Origin: Geobacter sp. DSM 9736
GTDB taxonomy: Bacteria > Desulfobacterota > Desulfuromonadia > Geobacterales > Geobacteraceae
Reading direction: 5' to 3'
Assembly: GCF_900187405.1 (NCBI RefSeq)
Contig: NZ_LT896716.1
Location: forward strand, 1,054,001-1,118,000
DNA: 64,000 bases
A model generated the notes under the pieces. The model was not told where the DNA came from, ran no database searches, and saw only the letters and a program-made list of their open reading frames with translations. The translations under genes and the position numbers were made by a program. Position 1 is the stretch's first letter. Each line of letters opens with the position of its first letter. This document shows, in pieces, positions 34,873 to 43,561 of this stretch.

Positions 34873-35625
34873 CTAGAGCTGCCCCATGAACTTGTGCGTC
34901 TGCGGTATAACCCGCACATCCGTGAGGCACCTTCCTGCCATCTCCTGCATCTCCAGCGCCCGAATCGGCGCGATGCCAGGGGTTCCATCGGCCCTTGTCA
35001 CCGGCTGAAGGATGCAGGTTATGCGAGGATTGACTTCGGCGATCATTTCCGCCGTCCGCAGTATCTCCCAGTCCTCGGTTTCTGCGCTCACCACAGCCTT
35101 CACAAAAACCGTCGTGCGTGCAGCGATTTTCAGGAACCGACGATGCTCTTCCCAGAGGCCGGTACACCCGGAACTCGACGGCAGCTTGATATCCATGCTG
35201 ATGTAATCGAGATGCGGAATAACTTCACTGAGCGCATGGTGCAGAATCCCGTTCGTCTCAAGGTAAACAGGAAGAATAGCCCGCAGTTCGGGAAGCCACT
35301 CCTGCAGACAGCGGTGGTTGATGAGCGGTTCTCCTCCGGTTATGCTGAGGGAATGATGAATTCCTGGGAGTGCCGATTCCCAGAGCTGCAGCAGCCGCGC
35401 AACCCGCTCCAACGGAACCGGGTTTCTCTCCCGCAGAAAATCCTGCCGCCCCGGTGTCTCCTCTAGTAGCGCCTCCTCGGGTGGCTCGTCGCTACGCGTA
35501 TCACAGTACTCGCAGGCGAGATTGCAGCCGTGAAACCTGAGAAAAGCCTGGCGCAGCCCCACCAGCACTCCCTCCCCCTGAATTGAGGAAAAAAGTTCAA
35601 CGATTGAGGCAGACCCATTATTCAT
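34873..35625 (-). CDS. queE: 7-carboxy-7-deazaguanine synthase QueE
   Basis: Radical-SAM enzyme (250 residues) contracting 6-carboxytetrahydropterin to 7-carboxy-7-deazaguanine in preQ0/queuosine synthesis. Cluster motif C34-x3-C38-x2-C41 (GCNLACEYCDT), N-terminal LFSSIQGEGVLVGLRQAFLR, LSITGGEPLINH near residue 93, and YLETNGILHH near 120. Its ATG lies inside the 3' end of queD (8 bp overlap), the enzyme that makes its substrate. Confidence 0.94.
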   Translation of the reverse strand: MNNGSASIVELFSSIQGEGVLVGLRQAFLRFHGCNLACEYCDTRSDEPPEEALLEETPGRQDFLRERNPVPLERVARLLQLWESALPGIHHSLSITGGEPLINHRCLQEWLPELRAILPVYLETNGILHHALSEVIPHLDYISMDIKLPSSSGCTGLWEEHRRFLKIAARTTVFVKAVVSAETEDWEILRTAEMIAEVNPRITCILQPVTRADGTPGIAPIRALEMQEMAGRCLTDVRVIPQTHKFMGQL

Positions 35626-35986
35626 AGTAGCTGGCGTTGGCGTAGTCCGACTCCCACACCGTCACCATATGAACGTTGACGTTCTGGGTATTGAGCTTCT
35701 CAGACAGCTCCCGGTAGAGGTAGCGGGCGATGTTTTCGGACGAAGGCGACAGGTCGGCAAACGGAGGAAGCTCGTTGAGATACTTGTGGTCCAGGGTCTT
35801 CAGGAGCTGGTTCGTTTCCGACTTCAGTATCTTGAAGTCTATGCCGAGTCCTGCCTGATCCAGCTCCCGGGCGGTTACGGCGACCTCTACCTTCCAGTTG
35901 TGTCCATGGAGGTTCTCGCAATCTCCCTGGTAGTGGGTGAGACAATGGGCGGCGGCAAAATAGGTATGGATCTTCAGCAGGAACAT
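35618..35986 (-). CDS. queD: 6-carboxy-5,6,7,8-tetrahydropterin synthase QueD
   Basis: 122 residues, standard QueD/PTPS length; converts dihydroneopterin triphosphate to 6-carboxytetrahydropterin. Zinc ligands H14, H27 and H29 (AAAHCLTH; ENLHGHNW) and the catalytic-type C23 (GDCENLHGH) are present, as are LDHKYLN and a final glutamate motif SPSSENIARYL. The start at 35986 follows GGAGAGG; longer in-frame readings run into the RND gene. First gene of queD-queE. Confidence 0.94.
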   Translation of the reverse strand: MFLLKIHTYFAAAHCLTHYQGDCENLHGHNWKVEVAVTARELDQAGLGIDFKILKSETNQLLKTLDHKYLNELPPFADLSPSSENIARYLYRELSEKLNTQNVNVHMVTVWESDYANASYYE

Positions 35987-36014
35987 GAAATGGCCTCTCC
36001 AGAAATTTTCGGGA

Positions 36015-36023
36015 ATAATAGCA
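36015..36023 (-). promoter_or_regulatory. Extended -10 promoter candidate for queDE
   Basis: Minus strand: TG-C-TATTAT (36023-36015), about 29 nt before the queD ATG. No good -35 accompanies it, as is common for extended -10 promoters. It sits in the 62-bp gap after the RND gene. Confidence 0.35.
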
Positions 36024-36048
36024 TAAAAATAGGAGGATGCGAGCAGGA

Positions 36049-39000
36049 TTACCCGCCTTCCACTGCAGTCTCCCCTGGACGCCGCCGTATTCCAAGCCTC
36101 ATGCGCGCCCACATCTGGACCCTGTCCATGTAATAGTAAACTACAGGGGTTATATAGAGGGTGAGTAGCTGGGAGACAAGCAGCCCGCCGACGACCGCAA
36201 GGCCGAGAGATCGCCGAGCATCTGCCCCTGCCCCGAAGCCGATCGCAATGGGGAGCGTTCCCATAAGTGCGGCCATGGTAGTCATCATGATCGGACGGAA
36301 GCGGACGAGACACCCCTGGTAGATTGCGTCCATTGGAGCCTTTTGTTCTGTGCGTTGGGCTTCCAGGGCAAAGTCAATCATCATGATTGCGTTCTTCTTG
36401 ACGATGCCTACGAGCATGATGATTCCCACAAAGGAATAGAGGTTCAGATCCTTCCCGAAGAGTAGAAGCGTCAGCAGTGCTCCGAAGCCGGCCGAGGGGA
36501 GTCCGGACAGGATCGTTAAGGGGTGGATGTAGCTCTCATAGAGGATTCCCAGGACGATGTAGATAACGAGAATAGCCATCACGAGGAGGAGCGCAAGCCC
36601 CTTTGTCGATGCCTGGTAAACCTGTGCTGTTCCCTGAAAACCCGTAGTAATGCCGGCAGGGAGCGATCTCGCTTCACGCTCTACAGCGGTCACAGCAGTG
36701 CCGAGGGGGACGTTTGGTTTCAGGTTGAAGGAGATGGTTACGGAGGTTATCTGGCCAAGATGGTTTACCGTCAGGGGGCCCACCCCTTGGTTCAGGGTGG
36801 CGAGGGCCGACAGGGGAACGAGCTGTCCGGCGTTGCTACGGATGTATAGCTGTCCAAGTGCCGAGGGATCTTGCTGGTAGCGGGGCTCGACCTCCATTAT
36901 CACTCGATACTGGTTGACGGGAGAATAAATAGTTGACACCTGCCGGGCGCCGAAGGCTGAAAAGAGGGTATCCTCCAGTTGCTCGGCGGTGATTCCGAGG
37001 GCAGCGCTACGATCACGGTCGATCTCCAGATTCACCTGAGGGTTCTTGATTTGCAGGTCGCTCGTGACATCCTGGATCATCGGGAGCGCGCGAAGCTTCT
37101 GTTCGAAAGCCGCCGCATTGTGATAAAGCTCGTCGGTGTCAGGGCTCTGGAGCACAAACTGGTACTGGGCCTTGGATGAGGTCGCTTCGAGGCGTATGGG
37201 GGGCGGATTCTGCATGAACATCAGAATTCCCGGCACCCCTGAAACCTTCGGGCGAAGTTTCTGAATAACCTGGTCGGCATTCAGCTTCCGCTCGTGGCGG
37301 GACTTGAGCTTTATGAACATGGAGCCGCTGTTGGATCCTACCCTGCTTCCCGTAGCGCCTACGGAGGACATAAAGGCCTCGATGTTGGGCTCTTGGAGCA
37401 CGATCTCGGCCAGCTTCATTTGATTACGCTTCATCTCTTCAAAGGACGCCCCCTGAGCTCCCTCGGTGGTAGCGAAGATGGCACCAATGTCGTCCGAAGG
37501 GAGAAGCCCCATCGGCATGATCTTGAAAAGCCACACCGTGGCGAGGGTCATAAGAAGGGTCACCGCAATAGTGGCACGACGGTACTCGAGCACCTTTGTC
37601 AGGGTACGCTCGTAGAGTCGTAGCATCCCCTCGAAGAATAGCTCCATTATATTGTAAAGCTTGCCGTGCACTTTTGATTCGGGTGGCTTGAGGAAACGGC
37701 TGCAGAGCATGGGGGTAAGGGTCAGGGAGACGACTCCGGAGATGAGGATTGCTATGGAAATGGTTACTGCAAATTCGTGCAGCATCCGGCCCAGCATCCC
37801 CCCCATGAAGAGAATCGGGATAAATACGGCCACTAGAGAGATGGTCATCGAGATGATAGTGAAGCCGATCTCCCGGGAGCCCTTGTAGGCGGCTTCCATC
37901 GGTTTCTCCCCATGCTCCATGTGTCGCACGATATTCTCCAGCATGACGATGGCATCGTCCACTACGAATCCGACGGAGAGGGTGAGAGCCAGGAGGGTGA
38001 TATTGTTGACGGAGAAGCCCAGAAGATACATGGCGGCAAAAGTGCCGATGATGGAGAGTGGGAGCGCCAGGCTTGGTATCACGGTAGCCGAGAGGTTTCG
38101 CAGGAAGAGAAAGATGACCATGATGACGAGGGCCATGGTGAGGACAAGCGTGAACTTCACATCGGCCACCGACTCACGGATCGTTTCAGTACGGTCGAAG
38201 AGGACATTCAGTTGGACCGATCCTGGAAGCTGGTTCCGGAAGCTGGGAATCTCCTTCTTGATGCTGTCCACAACCTGAATCGTGTTGGTCCCCGGCTGTC
38301 GCTGGATGGCCAGAACGATGGCCCTGGTCATGATCCCTTTGGTGTTGTACCAGGCGGCAACCTTGTCGTTCTCGACGCTGTCCGTGACGGTTGCGATGTC
38401 GGCGAGTCGAACCGGCGCTCCTCCCCGATAGGCTACCACTAGCGGCTTGTAGGCATCCGCGTTGTAGAGCTGGCCTGTTGCCTGGATGGTGAAGGCCTGA
38501 CGCACGCCCTGAAGTCCGCCGGTGGGAAGATTTACATTCCATCTGCCGAGTGCCGTAGCCACCTCATCGATGCCGATCTTACGCGAGGCCAGCGCCAGCG
38601 GGTCGAGCTGCACCCGGACGGCGTATTTCTGGGAGCCGTAGACGAGGACCTGGGCCACGCCGCTGATCATGGAGATGCGGGGAGAGATGACGGTGTCCGC
38701 GTATTCGTTCACACGCGGCAGGGGTAGAGTCGGCGAGCTGAGTGCCAGGTAGAGAACCGGCTGGTCCGCCGGGTTCACCTTCTGGAAAGAAGGGGGGGTA
38801 GGCATGTCAGAGGGGAGCTGCCGGGCTGCCTTGGAGATGGCCGCCTGGACATCGAGAGCGGCTGCATCGATATCCCGCTTGAGATTGAATTTCAGGACGA
38901 TGATCGAGACTCCCTGCCCGTTGGTGGAAGTCATGGAATCAAGTCCGGAAATGGTAGAAAATTGCCGTTCGAGAGGTGTGGCGACGGCGCTCGCCATTGT

Positions 39001-39171
39001 CTCAGGGCTTGCCCCGGGAAGGTTGGAGGTGACCTGGATGGTTGGATAGTCGATCGCCGGCAGGTCGTTCACCGGCAGTATCTTGTAGGCGAAGAGCCCG
39101 AAAACCATTACCGCCAGCATGACGAGGCTCGTCATGATAGGTCTGCGGATAAAGAGGGACGCGATGTTCAT
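36049..39171 (-). CDS. RND multidrug efflux permease (HAE1, MdtB/MdtC-like)
   Basis: 1040-residue proton-driven inner-membrane pump, standard HAE1 length, with two large periplasmic loops and 12 predicted membrane helices. N-terminal ASLFIRRPIMTSLVMLAVMV; proton-relay aspartates in GFVVDDAIVMLENIVRHMEH near residue 400; GSREIGFTIISMTISLVAVF after that; and a second-half relay region GIVKKNAIMMIDFALEA near 935. Sequence style (NDLPAIDYPTIQV) is closer to MdtB/MdtC than AcrB. Its ATG overlaps the adaptor stop by 4 bp. Confidence 0.93.
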   Translation of the reverse strand: MNIASLFIRRPIMTSLVMLAVMVFGLFAYKILPVNDLPAIDYPTIQVTSNLPGASPETMASAVATPLERQFSTISGLDSMTSTNGQGVSIIVLKFNLKRDIDAAALDVQAAISKAARQLPSDMPTPPSFQKVNPADQPVLYLALSSPTLPLPRVNEYADTVISPRISMISGVAQVLVYGSQKYAVRVQLDPLALASRKIGIDEVATALGRWNVNLPTGGLQGVRQAFTIQATGQLYNADAYKPLVVAYRGGAPVRLADIATVTDSVENDKVAAWYNTKGIMTRAIVLAIQRQPGTNTIQVVDSIKKEIPSFRNQLPGSVQLNVLFDRTETIRESVADVKFTLVLTMALVIMVIFLFLRNLSATVIPSLALPLSIIGTFAAMYLLGFSVNNITLLALTLSVGFVVDDAIVMLENIVRHMEHGEKPMEAAYKGSREIGFTIISMTISLVAVFIPILFMGGMLGRMLHEFAVTISIAILISGVVSLTLTPMLCSRFLKPPESKVHGKLYNIMELFFEGMLRLYERTLTKVLEYRRATIAVTLLMTLATVWLFKIMPMGLLPSDDIGAIFATTEGAQGASFEEMKRNQMKLAEIVLQEPNIEAFMSSVGATGSRVGSNSGSMFIKLKSRHERKLNADQVIQKLRPKVSGVPGILMFMQNPPPIRLEATSSKAQYQFVLQSPDTDELYHNAAAFEQKLRALPMIQDVTSDLQIKNPQVNLEIDRDRSAALGITAEQLEDTLFSAFGARQVSTIYSPVNQYRVIMEVEPRYQQDPSALGQLYIRSNAGQLVPLSALATLNQGVGPLTVNHLGQITSVTISFNLKPNVPLGTAVTAVEREARSLPAGITTGFQGTAQVYQASTKGLALLLVMAILVIYIVLGILYESYIHPLTILSGLPSAGFGALLTLLLFGKDLNLYSFVGIIMLVGIVKKNAIMMIDFALEAQRTEQKAPMDAIYQGCLVRFRPIMMTTMAALMGTLPIAIGFGAGADARRSLGLAVVGGLLVSQLLTLYITPVVYYYMDRVQMWARMRLGIRRRPGETAVEGG

Positions 39172-40337
39172 TGCTTATGTCCAGGCAAGCCCCCCGATGG
39201 CTGAGCTTGTGACTCTCCTCCCCTTTTCTCATGCCTGACAGCGACTTTTGCTCCCGGCATGACCCGCATCTGCCCCTCTGTTACGATGCTTTCACCAGGC
39301 TGAATCCCCTGGAGGATGACCACCTGTCCCCCCTGGGAAATTCCAGGTACCACCGAGCGTTGCTCGACTGTATTGTCCCTCTTGACCACAAACACAAATG
39401 GACCCTTCTGCCCGGCCTGCACTGCATGCTGGGGCACTACTGTCGCGTTCGCAAGTATGGAGAGCGTCATCGTGATCTTGACGAACTGTCCGGGCCACAA
39501 CCGGCCCTTCCCGTTCTGAAATGTCCCTTTGAGCTTTATCATTCCGGTAGTGGGGTCCACGAAATTATCGATGAAGGTCAGATTCCCCCGTTCCGGCTCC
39601 CCGGTATCGTTCGGCAGGCGTGCTTCGACGGTAAGTGCTCCGCTTGCCAGCCGCCGCTTAATCTCCGGAAGTTCCTTTTCAGGAATGCTGAAGGTTGTGT
39701 AGATGGGAGTTATCTGGTTGATTGTCACAAGAACCGGATTGTCGTTCGCCTTCACGAGGTTACCGGCGTGTACGGCCAGGTTGCCTGTCCGCCCGCTCAA
39801 AGGGGAGCGTATGGTGCAGTAGCCGAGCTGGATCCTTGCATTCTCCACCGCTGCCCGGTCCGCTGCCACAGTGGCGCCCAGCGCCTCGGCTGCAGTGCGG
39901 TATGTATCGTACTGCTCCCGAGTCACTATACCCTCCTGCACGAGGGTCGCATATCGCTTTGCCTGCTCTTCGGCATTCTTAGCCTGGGCGATATCCTTCG
40001 CAAGTAGGGCTTCCGCATGGCGAAGGGCAGCCACGAAGGGGGCGGGGTCGATAGTGAAAAGGACCTGCCCCTTTCTGACATCCTCCCCCTCCCGAAAATG
40101 CACGCGCACTATGGTCCCGCTGATTTGCGACTTTACGCCTACGGTGCTGTAAGCCTCAACGTTGCCGATGGCAGCCAACTGAACCGGAACATTTCTCTGT
40201 TCAGCCACGACCACCCCAACAGGCACGGGAGGCTTGGGACGAGGCGGCTCTTTCTTCTTTACGCACGACACGAGGACCAGACAGAGGATGGGCATGATGG
40301 ACAAAGGCACCATCACCCGTCGACAGCGGCACGACAT
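39168..40337 (-). CDS. RND efflux periplasmic adaptor (membrane fusion lipoprotein)
   Basis: 389 residues from ATG 40337, which follows the tolC stop by 1 nt behind AGAGGAGC. Lipoprotein signal LCLVLVSC with the acylated cysteine near residue 25. Domains in order: barrel-sandwich half VEAYSTVGVKSQISGTIVRV with FREGEDVRKGQVLFTID; alpha-helical hairpin 100-160 (AAEALGATVAADRAAVENAR); the second sandwich half YCTIRSPLSGRTGNL; a beta-barrel with LTFIDNFVDPTTGMIKLKGT; and a proximal domain with VVPQHAVQAGQKGPFVFVV. Bridges the RND pump and TolC protein. Confidence 0.93.
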   Translation of the reverse strand: MSCRCRRVMVPLSIMPILCLVLVSCVKKKEPPRPKPPVPVGVVVAEQRNVPVQLAAIGNVEAYSTVGVKSQISGTIVRVHFREGEDVRKGQVLFTIDPAPFVAALRHAEALLAKDIAQAKNAEEQAKRYATLVQEGIVTREQYDTYRTAAEALGATVAADRAAVENARIQLGYCTIRSPLSGRTGNLAVHAGNLVKANDNPVLVTINQITPIYTTFSIPEKELPEIKRRLASGALTVEARLPNDTGEPERGNLTFIDNFVDPTTGMIKLKGTFQNGKGRLWPGQFVKITMTLSILANATVVPQHAVQAGQKGPFVFVVKRDNTVEQRSVVPGISQGGQVVILQGIQPGESIVTEGQMRVMPGAKVAVRHEKRGGESQAQPSGGLPGHKQ

Positions 40338-40338
40338 G

Positions 40339-41835
40339 CTACTTGCTCCTCTCGTACAGCGTGTCGGCTTCATCAACAGACACTTTTACCCCCTGGCGGG
40401 ACAGGAGGTCTCCGGTTACGCGCCATAGCTGATATATTGAGCTGTTATAGGCTGCGAGAGCCTTCACCTCTTCCCCTTTGGCGGTCACGAGATCGTTCTC
40501 CACATCCAGCACGTCCCTCATAGTAGCAAGCCCGACCTGGCTTCTCTTGATGAAAGCGTTGAGACGCTCCTCGGCGTAGGCCCTTCCACGTTTGGTGACC
40601 TCCAGCTGCTTGTAGTTAACGTCAATTGCCCGGACGGCCGCGCGGACTTCGTTTGCGACAGTTTCTTGCTGACTCTTTATCAGCATCCTGTTCTGCTCGA
40701 TCCTCAATTTCGTCTTGATATAATCGTTTTCAGCTGTCCGGTTACCAAGGGGATAGCTGAACTGCAGCCCTACGCCCCAGACAGGGTAGTCGCCGGAACC
40801 GAGGCGCTCGAGGTCGCGGCTGTAGGTACTCCCAAGACCTGTCGGAGCAACCGATGCAGTAACGAGGAGGTTCGGGAGGGTCTGCTTTCTCGCCACACGA
40901 TTCTGCAATTCGCTTGTTTTAAGGGCCGCGTCCAGCTGCTTCAGTTCCGGGCGCACTGCCATGGCCCGTTTCATTTCGGCGGCTTCATCGGTCGGATAAG
41001 GGTCCGTCCTGAAAGCATCCACCGGAACGATCTCCATGTCAGGCGGAAGCTGAAGAAGAAGCCTCAATGCGTCGTTCTGATCCTTCACCGCCCGCTCCGC
41101 ATCCAGCAGTTCCCGCTGGCGCGAGGCTACTCCGAACTCCGCATTGATGATCTCCATAGCCGGAAGAACCCCAGCCTTGACCCTTGCCTGGGTGTCGCTC
41201 AGTATCCTTTCGGAGAGAGCCAGTGAAGCCTTTCTGATATCGACGTCCTGACGGGAGGAGACAAGCTGGAAATACTGTGCAGTCACCTGGTTAACCGTGT
41301 TGAGGAGCCTGGTCTGGAACTGCTCGAATGAACCTTCTTTATTGAGCCTGGAAATCGAGATGTTGAGCTCTGTCACTTCCTGGCCGAAGTTCTGGAGAAG
41401 CGGCTGTGCAACATTGAGGGTCAGGTCCGACTCATAGAAATCCCGAATCGATCCGAAGTTGGCCTTCGTCCAGTTATTGTTGAATGTAAGACCGACGGTA
41501 CCGCCCGTGGGGAGCAACTGGGTCGCTCCGGCGTTGTAGCTGACCGATTTCTGCTCGATGGTGGGAGAACCACCGGTAATTACATTATTTGTCGCAAGGG
41601 TTGTCGAGTCCCGGTAGTCGAGAAGCGCGGAAAGAAGGAGATCGTATATCCCGCGAAATCTATGAATATCCGCTTCGAACAGCGCGGTATTATAAAGTTC
41701 AGCGCGGACATCCAGGTTACGTTCTGCCGCCATCCTGATCGCTTCCTGCAGCGTCAGTCTGCGCACAGCATCCTCCCCTGCGGCTCCGCCCGCACATAAA
41801 AAGACCAACGAAAAACCTGCCAGATATTTCTTCAC
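40339..41835 (-). CDS. TolC-family outer membrane efflux protein
   Basis: 498 residues with a signal peptide (KKYLAGFSLVFLCAGGAAG). Two repeated OEP halves: RLTLQEAIRMAAERNLDVRA near residue 27 begins the first, followed by long amphipathic helices (FEQFQTRLLNTVNQVTAQYF), and AVRPELKQLDAALKTSELQN near 310 begins the second. Forms the trimeric outer-membrane exit duct for the adjacent pump. Its ATG overlaps the tetR stop by 4 bp. Confidence 0.92.
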   Translation of the reverse strand: MKKYLAGFSLVFLCAGGAAGEDAVRRLTLQEAIRMAAERNLDVRAELYNTALFEADIHRFRGIYDLLLSALLDYRDSTTLATNNVITGGSPTIEQKSVSYNAGATQLLPTGGTVGLTFNNNWTKANFGSIRDFYESDLTLNVAQPLLQNFGQEVTELNISISRLNKEGSFEQFQTRLLNTVNQVTAQYFQLVSSRQDVDIRKASLALSERILSDTQARVKAGVLPAMEIINAEFGVASRQRELLDAERAVKDQNDALRLLLQLPPDMEIVPVDAFRTDPYPTDEAAEMKRAMAVRPELKQLDAALKTSELQNRVARKQTLPNLLVTASVAPTGLGSTYSRDLERLGSGDYPVWGVGLQFSYPLGNRTAENDYIKTKLRIEQNRMLIKSQQETVANEVRAAVRAIDVNYKQLEVTKRGRAYAEERLNAFIKRSQVGLATMRDVLDVENDLVTAKGEEVKALAAYNSSIYQLWRVTGDLLSRQGVKVSVDEADTLYERSK

Positions 41836-42413
41836 CCGTCATTCCTCCGTAACAGTCCGTTGAGCAGGAGACTGCAGCAATCCTCAACCGAAAAAAGAGC
41901 TTCCTCGTCGATTACCATTGAGACTATGTACCCACGCAGCATGTTGAATATCACCTTCGCAGCCTCCTCGGGATTGCAGTCGCAAAAAGCCCCTCTCTCG
42001 ACTCCATCTGCAATGAGCTGTGTCAGAAAAAGGCGGCGCTCCCGAAAAAACTGCCGTTTCATGTCAAGGCCGAAGGAGAAGCAGAATTCCTTCCCCTGAA
42101 GCATGAGGATTTCCTTGTGTCCTGTGGTAAAGGCGATCGTCGTTGAAATAAAGGCCTTCACCGCTTCCCTGGGATCCTTGATATGGGCGAGAACCTCCCG
42201 CGTCTCCCCGTCGAGTCTCCTGATCCATTGCTGCATCAGTGTAAGGTAGAGATCATCCTTGTTCTTGAAGTAGAGGTAGAGGCAACCAACGCTAATGCCC
42301 GCAGCGCTGGCGATGAGCCGCATACTGGCTTCAGAATGCCCTCTTTCTGCAAATACACGGTGGGCAGCGTCGAGTATCTTCTGTTTGGTCGCCTCTGCTG
42401 AACGCTTGTTCAT
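41832..42413 (-). CDS. TetR-family transcriptional regulator of the efflux operon
   Basis: 193 residues from ATG 42413. N-terminal TetR helix-turn-helix: TKQKILDAAHRVFAERGHSE followed by MRLIASAAGISVGCLYLYFK; the C-terminal ligand domain (VKAFISTTIAFTTGHKEILM; EAAKVIFNMLRGYIVSMVID) is of the AcrR type. No Shine-Dalgarno precedes this ATG, while a perfect palindrome does; a longer in-frame GTG at 42467 also lacks a ribosome-binding site. As first gene of tetR-tolC-adaptor-RND it likely represses its own operon, inactivated by pump substrates. Confidence 0.9.
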   Translation of the reverse strand: MNKRSAEATKQKILDAAHRVFAERGHSEASMRLIASAAGISVGCLYLYFKNKDDLYLTLMQQWIRRLDGETREVLAHIKDPREAVKAFISTTIAFTTGHKEILMLQGKEFCFSFGLDMKRQFFRERRLFLTQLIADGVERGAFCDCNPEEAAKVIFNMLRGYIVSMVIDEEALFSVEDCCSLLLNGLLRRNDG

Positions 42414-42416
42414 AGG

Positions 42417-42448
42417 ACCATATGGTTTAAAACAGGGAAGGTTGTCAA
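42417..42448 (-). promoter_or_regulatory. Promoter and palindromic operator candidate of the efflux operon
   Basis: Minus strand: TTGACA (42448-42443), perfect consensus, then after 17-18 nt a weak -10 overlapping the palindrome ACCATATGGT (42426-42417). The palindrome is 3 nt from the tetR ATG, so the transcript would start at or next to that ATG (leaderless) and TetR bound there would block it. Confidence 0.45.
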
Positions 42449-42488
42449 GGAAATAGTAAGTATTCACAGCATGAGAGGAAATTATGAC

Positions 42489-42516
42489 TCAAGCTCTTTC
42501 CCGCGGTTACCGATGA
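42489..42516 (+). promoter_or_regulatory. Possible sigma-28 (FliA-type) promoter for cheV
   Basis: TCAA (42489-42492), 16 nt, then ACCGATGA (42509-42516), compared with the flagellar consensus TAAA-N15-GCCGATAA. Six of eight -10 positions match and the spacer is one longer than ideal. It sits 50 nt upstream of a chemotaxis gene, which is where such a promoter would be expected. Confidence 0.4.
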
Positions 42517-42566
42517 AACTTTTGGGCCCTTGCAGCTGCCCGTAAAACATCATAGGAGAATCCACT

Positions 42567-43496
42567 ATGGAGAATTCGAACAACGCCGTATTACTTGAAA
42601 GCGACACAAACGAACTCGAGATAGTCGAATTCAGGATAGATGAATATGATGATTCGGGCCAGCTGGTGCCGTGCCATTACGGTGTGAACGTGGCGAAAGT
42701 GAGAGAAATCATCCGCCTTCCCCAGCTGTGGAAAGCATTCAACAGCCAACCTGCTGTCGCGGGAATGATAAAACTGCGAGACAAGGTGATCACGGTCATC
42801 AACCTGGCGGAGCGTCTCAATAAACGCATTGAGGGAATGGAGCCTGATCGGGTGATCGTCCTCGAATTCAACAGGCTGGTGGTGGGGGTGCTAGTACATT
42901 CGGTCTCCCGCATCTACCGCATCTCCTGGGAGCAGGTGGAGCCTCCCGTGAAGGTGGCGAATTCGGAGCAGGTGACGGGCCTCGTAAAGATGGATGACAG
43001 GATCATCCTCGTTCTCGACTTCGAGAAGATCGTTGGTGAACTCTGCGGGCAGTATGTGACGGCTTACGAGATGCTCCCGGACCCCGATACCGCCCGCAGC
43101 AGACGCATACTTGTCGCCGACGATTCCCCGTTCATCCGCAACACGATGTGCTCCTCCTTGCGCGCTGCAGGACACCTGGTGGAAGAAGCGGAAAATGGCG
43201 AAGAGGCCTGGAACATTATAAACGAGAAACTGCAGCGATGCCGCGAACGCCAAGTGCCCATAAAAGAGGAACTCGACCTGCTGATAACGGACGTTGAAAT
43301 GCCGCGAATGGACGGTCTGCACCTGACGTCTCGGGTACGGAAAGAGGCAGCCCTCAAGGACCTCCCCGTAGTAATTTTCTCCTCCCTGGCGAGCGAAGAT
43401 AACATCAGGAAGTGGAGCGCCCTCGGAGCAAACCAGATCCTCACGAAACCCGATCTGCCTAATCTTGTCTGCCTCGCCGAGCAGCTCACTGGATAG
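42567..43496 (+). CDS. cheV: CheV-type chemotaxis coupling protein (CheW domain plus receiver)
   Basis: 309 residues: CheW-like domain at about 15-165 (EIVEFRID, VNVAKVREIIRLPQLWKAF, GMIKLRDKVITVINLAERLN) joined to a receiver domain at about 182-305. The receiver has the acidic pair in ILVADDSPFIRNTM, the phospho-acceptor aspartate in LLITDVEMPRMDG, VVIFSSLASEDN and the lysine in QILTKPDL. CheV couples chemoreceptors to CheA and adapts the signal by phosphorylation. TAGGAGAAT precedes the ATG. The gene is isolated from other che genes here and ends at a strong terminator. Confidence 0.94.
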   Translation: MENSNNAVLLESDTNELEIVEFRIDEYDDSGQLVPCHYGVNVAKVREIIRLPQLWKAFNSQPAVAGMIKLRDKVITVINLAERLNKRIEGMEPDRVIVLEFNRLVVGVLVHSVSRIYRISWEQVEPPVKVANSEQVTGLVKMDDRIILVLDFEKIVGELCGQYVTAYEMLPDPDTARSRRILVADDSPFIRNTMCSSLRAAGHLVEEAENGEEAWNIINEKLQRCRERQVPIKEELDLLITDVEMPRMDGLHLTSRVRKEAALKDLPVVIFSSLASEDNIRKWSALGANQILTKPDLPNLVCLAEQLTG

Positions 43497-43512
43497 AAAT
43501 AGCTCCTAATAC

Positions 43513-43543
43513 GAAAAAAGGCGCCGTATTGGCGCCTTTTTTC
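43513..43543. terminator. Bidirectional intrinsic terminator between cheV and glyA
   Basis: GAAAAAAGGCGCC, loop GTATT, GGCGCCTTTTTTC: a symmetric GC stem flanked by A6 and T6, serving both convergent genes. Confidence 0.92.
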
Positions 43544-43561
43544 GTCCTGCCACAAGCTTCT

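Noticed and set aside
37912-38442. 176-codon open frame antisense to the RND pump gene
   Set aside because: Composition follows the codon bias of the opposite strand, and the pump frame is complete with known motifs.
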